Origin: Desulfosporosinus sp. UBA4726
GTDB lineage: Bacteria > Bacillota > Desulfitobacteriia > Desulfitobacteriales > Desulfitobacteriaceae
Assembly: GCA_002404215.1 (NCBI GenBank)
Contig: DHJG01000170.1
Location: 4,000 to 11,706, forward strand
Reading direction: 5' to 3'
DNA length: 7,707 nucleotides
Positions within the stretch are counted from its first letter, which is position 1. Every line of letters begins with the position of its first letter. The notes under the pieces were generated by a model. That model searched no databases and was not told where the DNA came from. It saw nothing but the letters and a program-made list of their open reading frames with translations. Shown one piece after another: positions 5,945-7,707 of the stretch. A program made the position numbers and the translations under genes.

Positions 5945-6718
5945 TTATCCCTCCTCTAGACTATGGATTAATTCCGCATTTTCATGACCACCGGTCAGCT
6001 CGAGGAAGATATCTTCCAAGCTTTCCCCGCTATGCCCAACCTTCTGACGCAGTTCCTCAGGACTACCCTGAGCAATTAGCAGACCGTCTTTGAGAATACC
6101 GACACGGTGGCACATTCTTTCGGCAATCTCTAGAATGTGAGTCGAGACAAAGATTGCCGCCCCCTGTCGAGCCATCTCCTGTAACACGTCTTTCAATAGT
6201 CGGGCGCTGGCAGGATCAAGGCCAACAGTAGGTTCATCGAGCAGGATGACCTTGGGCTGGTGGATGAGGGCTGCCGCCAACACCACCTTCTGCCGCATAC
6301 CGTGGGAATAGCTCTCTAATAACTCATCAACCCGATCTCCGAGTTCAAACATACCGAGAAGCTGTTCTGTCCTTTCAGCTATGATGTCTTTAGGTACTCG
6401 ATAAAGGGCTGCCACAAGGTGTAAGAATTCTCGCGCAGAAAGCTTACCGTATAATTTAGGCTGATCAGGCACATAGGCCATCAATGCCTTGGCTTGAGTG
6501 GGCTGTTTGCTAATATCGTAGCCGCAAATGAAAGCCTCTCCTTCACTGGGGTCTAACAGACCAGTTAACATTTTAATGGTAGTCGTTTTACCGGCCCCGT
6601 TCGGCCCAAGGAAGCCAAATATTTCTCCACTTTTGACTTCCAGGTTAAGACCTTTGACCACCGAGACGGGCCCATATCGCTTTGTCAATTGCTGGGTCTT
6701 GATTAGGACATGTTCCAT
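5945..6718 (-). CDS. ABC transporter ATP-binding protein, EcsA-like exporter type
   Basis: This 257-residue ATPase has all the core motifs. Walker A is GPNGAGKTT (38-46), the signature is SHGMRQK (138-144, a degenerate LSGGQ as in ABC-2 exporters), Walker B is VILLDEP (157-163) with catalytic E162, the D-loop is GLDP and the H-loop is H194 in STHILE. The Q-loop region reads YVPDQP, with Asp where many exporters have Glu or Gln. The C-terminal LEDIFLELTGG resembles the end of Bacillus EcsA, which suggests the same export subgroup. Start ATG at 6718 has GGGGGG (6726-6731) 7 nt upstream, a somewhat unusual but workable ribosome site. It is the first gene of a two-gene operon with the permease, energising transport at the inner face of the membrane. 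Its regulation may involve the GAATATTC repeats in its promoter region. Confidence 0.9.
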   Translation of the reverse strand: MEHVLIKTQQLTKRYGPVSVVKGLNLEVKSGEIFGFLGPNGAGKTTTIKMLTGLLDPSEGEAFICGYDISKQPTQAKALMAYVPDQPKLYGKLSAREFLHLVAALYRVPKDIIAERTEQLLGMFELGDRVDELLESYSHGMRQKVVLAAALIHQPKVILLDEPTVGLDPASARLLKDVLQEMARQGAAIFVSTHILEIAERMCHRVGILKDGLLIAQGSPEELRQKVGHSGESLEDIFLELTGGHENAELIHSLEEG

Positions 6719-6726
6719 GAATATTC
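6719..6726. repeat. GAATATTC palindrome, copy 1 (next to ATPase start codon)
   Basis: This 8-bp perfect palindrome directly abuts the ATPase start codon, lying between it and the G-run ribosome site. An identical copy lies 28 bp upstream in the promoter spacer. Protein bound here would block translation initiation or early transcription. Function is inferred only from the pair. Confidence 0.3.
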
Positions 6727-6738
6727 CCCCCTTTGCAC

Positions 6739-6767
6739 AGTCTATCGAATATTCTCAGGAATGACAA
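6739..6767 (-). promoter_or_regulatory. Possible promoter of the ABC exporter operon
   Basis: On the minus strand TTGTCA (6767-6762, 5/6 match) is followed by a 17-bp spacer and TAGACT (6744-6739, 4/6 match). The predicted start near 6732 leaves a very short leader of about 14 nt before the ATG. This is tight but still includes the G-run ribosome site. It is the best candidate in the interval, not a strong one. Confidence 0.35.
6747..6754. repeat. GAATATTC palindrome, copy 2 (in promoter spacer)
   Basis: The second copy of the 8-bp palindrome lies between the proposed -35 and -10 elements of the ABC operon, 28 bp centre to centre from copy 1. Two identical palindromes around a promoter could be paired operator sites, but the sequence is AT-rich and short. 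Confidence 0.3.
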
Positions 6768-6818
6768 GTAATGTAAATTTGCGCATTTTTGGAAGGGTTG
6801 AAGATATAGGTATATCAA

Positions 6819-6862
6819 TAAGGCCCTCCCGGCCGCCGAGACTGGCTTACGGAAGGGCCTTA
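6819..6862 (-). terminator. Hairpin terminator after the flavin oxidoreductase gene
   Basis: TAAGGCCCT (6819-6827) pairs with AGGGCCTTA (6854-6862). A further CC/GG pairing follows across one bulged base, closing a GC-rich loop. It lies 36 bp beyond the oxidoreductase stop codon. The tail on the minus strand (TTGATATACC) is poor in consecutive T, so termination may be incomplete and some read-through into the ABC operon is possible. Confidence 0.5.
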
Positions 6863-6897
6863 GGCCATATTATCCAAACATGTGATTTCTGGAGTGC

Positions 6898-7707
6898 CTA
6901 TGACTCATGAAGCTGTATATTTTGGATAGCCTGTGCTGCCCATTTGGAATCATGAAGAAGCGCTCTTCCTACTCCAATGAGGTCAGCTTTTTCTTCAACA
7001 AGCAATTGTTCAGCTGCTTGTACTTCGGTAATCCCACCAGTGAGAATTACTGGAATGGAGACAACTTTTTTAATGGCTTCGCTGAGCGGTGCAAAAAAAC
7101 CTTGTCCGCTCAGATCAGGTACTATATATCCGGAGAAACCGCCGGAAATATCAAGAATGTTTACGCCGGCCTTTTCAAATGCTTGGGCGGCAACTTGACT
7201 GTCCTCGATAATGATTCCCCCTGCTTTGAAATCTGAGGCACCTAATCGTAAAAGAATAAGGAATTCGTCACCGACTTCAGCGCGTATTGCTTCTATAACC
7301 TGTAAGTGAAGGCGAATCCGATTATTGATATTTCCACCGTATTCATCGGTACGTTTGTTGGTTAGCGGAGAGAAAAATTGATTGAGAAGGTAACCATGGG
7401 CGGAATGGATTTCCACGCCATCAAAACCAGCCTCCTTAGTTCGTCGAGCTGCAGATTGAAAGGACCTGATGATATTCGCAATTTCCTGGAGGGTAAGTTC
7501 ATTCGGCATACTCCCTCGACGTGGGTGCGAGACTGCTGAAGGAGCTACAGGAGTAGTTCCAGTAATTTCAGAAGTAGTATTGCTTCCGGCGTGGTTTATT
7601 TGCATCACGGTCTTAGAGCCATTATCGTGAATGACCGCCGCCAATTTACTTAGGCCTTCAACTACGCTATCGTCAGAAACGGAAAGCTGTAGGTCACTTG
7701 CCTTCCC
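6898..7707 (-). CDS. NADH:flavin oxidoreductase, old yellow enzyme family (5' end cut by right edge)
   Basis: The last 269 residues of an FMN-dependent TIM-barrel oxidoreductase are visible; the frame stays open to 7707, so the true start and roughly the first 80-100 residues are outside. An apparent TTG start at 7644 is internal. Motifs in the fragment: QINHAG (36-41), the family signature HSAHGYLLNQFFSPLTNKR (101-119) followed by TDEYGG, and the FMN phosphate-binding elements TGGI (about 223-226) and GVGRALL (245-251). It ends soon after the barrel, so it is the short form and not the long 2,4-dienoyl-CoA reductase with an added Fe-S and FAD/NADH module. Such enzymes reduce activated C=C bonds in enones or enoates using NAD(P)H; the substrate here is unknown. 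It lies upstream of the ABC operon on the same strand, separated by 179 bp and a hairpin, so co-function is not implied. Confidence 0.9.
   Translation of the reverse strand, partial: GKASDLQLSVSDDSVVEGLSKLAAVIHDNGSKTVMQINHAGSNTTSEITGTTPVAPSAVSHPRRGSMPNELTLQEIANIIRSFQSAARRTKEAGFDGVEIHSAHGYLLNQFFSPLTNKRTDEYGGNINNRIRLHLQVIEAIRAEVGDEFLILLRLGASDFKAGGIIIEDSQVAAQAFEKAGVNILDISGGFSGYIVPDLSGQGFFAPLSEAIKKVVSIPVILTGGITEVQAAEQLLVEEKADLIGVGRALLHDSKWAAQAIQNIQLHES

Noticed and set aside
1..7707. CRISPR array, tRNA/rRNA, insertion sequence or phage genes
   Set aside because: No regularly spaced repeats, clover-leaf sequence, transposase or terminal inverted repeats were found on either strand; gene order and spacing look chromosomal.

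Overview
The window looks like ordinary chromosome from an anaerobic, mid-to-low GC Gram-positive bacterium. The guess is a clostridial sulfate- or metal-reducer of the Desulfosporosinus/Desulfitobacterium type. This rests on protein character and on Gram-positive ribosome binding sites, promoters and a Firmicute-type LexA box; it is inference, not a database match. There are seven protein genes, six on the minus strand and one on the plus strand. Two are cut by the window edges. I see no RNA gene, mobile element, CRISPR array or pseudogene.

Left part (1-1401). A minus-strand radical SAM protein of the putative DNA modification/repair family (the type linked to a uracil-DNA-glycosylase-like partner) runs off the left edge. 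It has the CxxxCxxC cluster motif and a helix-hairpin-helix DNA-binding motif. Its promoter has a consensus -35 and a near-consensus -10. The spacer between them holds a 13-of-14 match to the Bacillus-type LexA (SOS) box, so the gene is probably induced by DNA damage.

Centre-left (1402-3252). A DUF362 iron-sulfur protein with two ferredoxin-like clusters is followed by a small MerR-family regulator of the AdhR/NmlR type, both on the minus strand. The DUF362 promoter has the 19-bp spacer and central dyad (CTTAAAGT-AG-ACTCTAAG) typical of MerR-activated promoters. The two genes probably form a self-contained regulator/target circuit, perhaps sensing reactive electrophiles or thiol stress.

Centre (3253-4067). 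A lone plus-strand HD-domain phosphohydrolase converges on the next operon. A 12-bp hairpin terminator lies between them.

Right part (4068-7707). A two-gene ABC exporter operon (EcsA-like ATPase, then a 12-TM permease with two similar halves) is translationally coupled through a 5-bp gap. Upstream of it lies the 3' part of a flavin-dependent oxidoreductase of the old yellow enzyme family, separated by a GC-rich hairpin and truncated by the right edge.

No dramatic new system is visible. The points most worth following are the SOS-controlled radical SAM gene and the MerR/DUF362 circuit.
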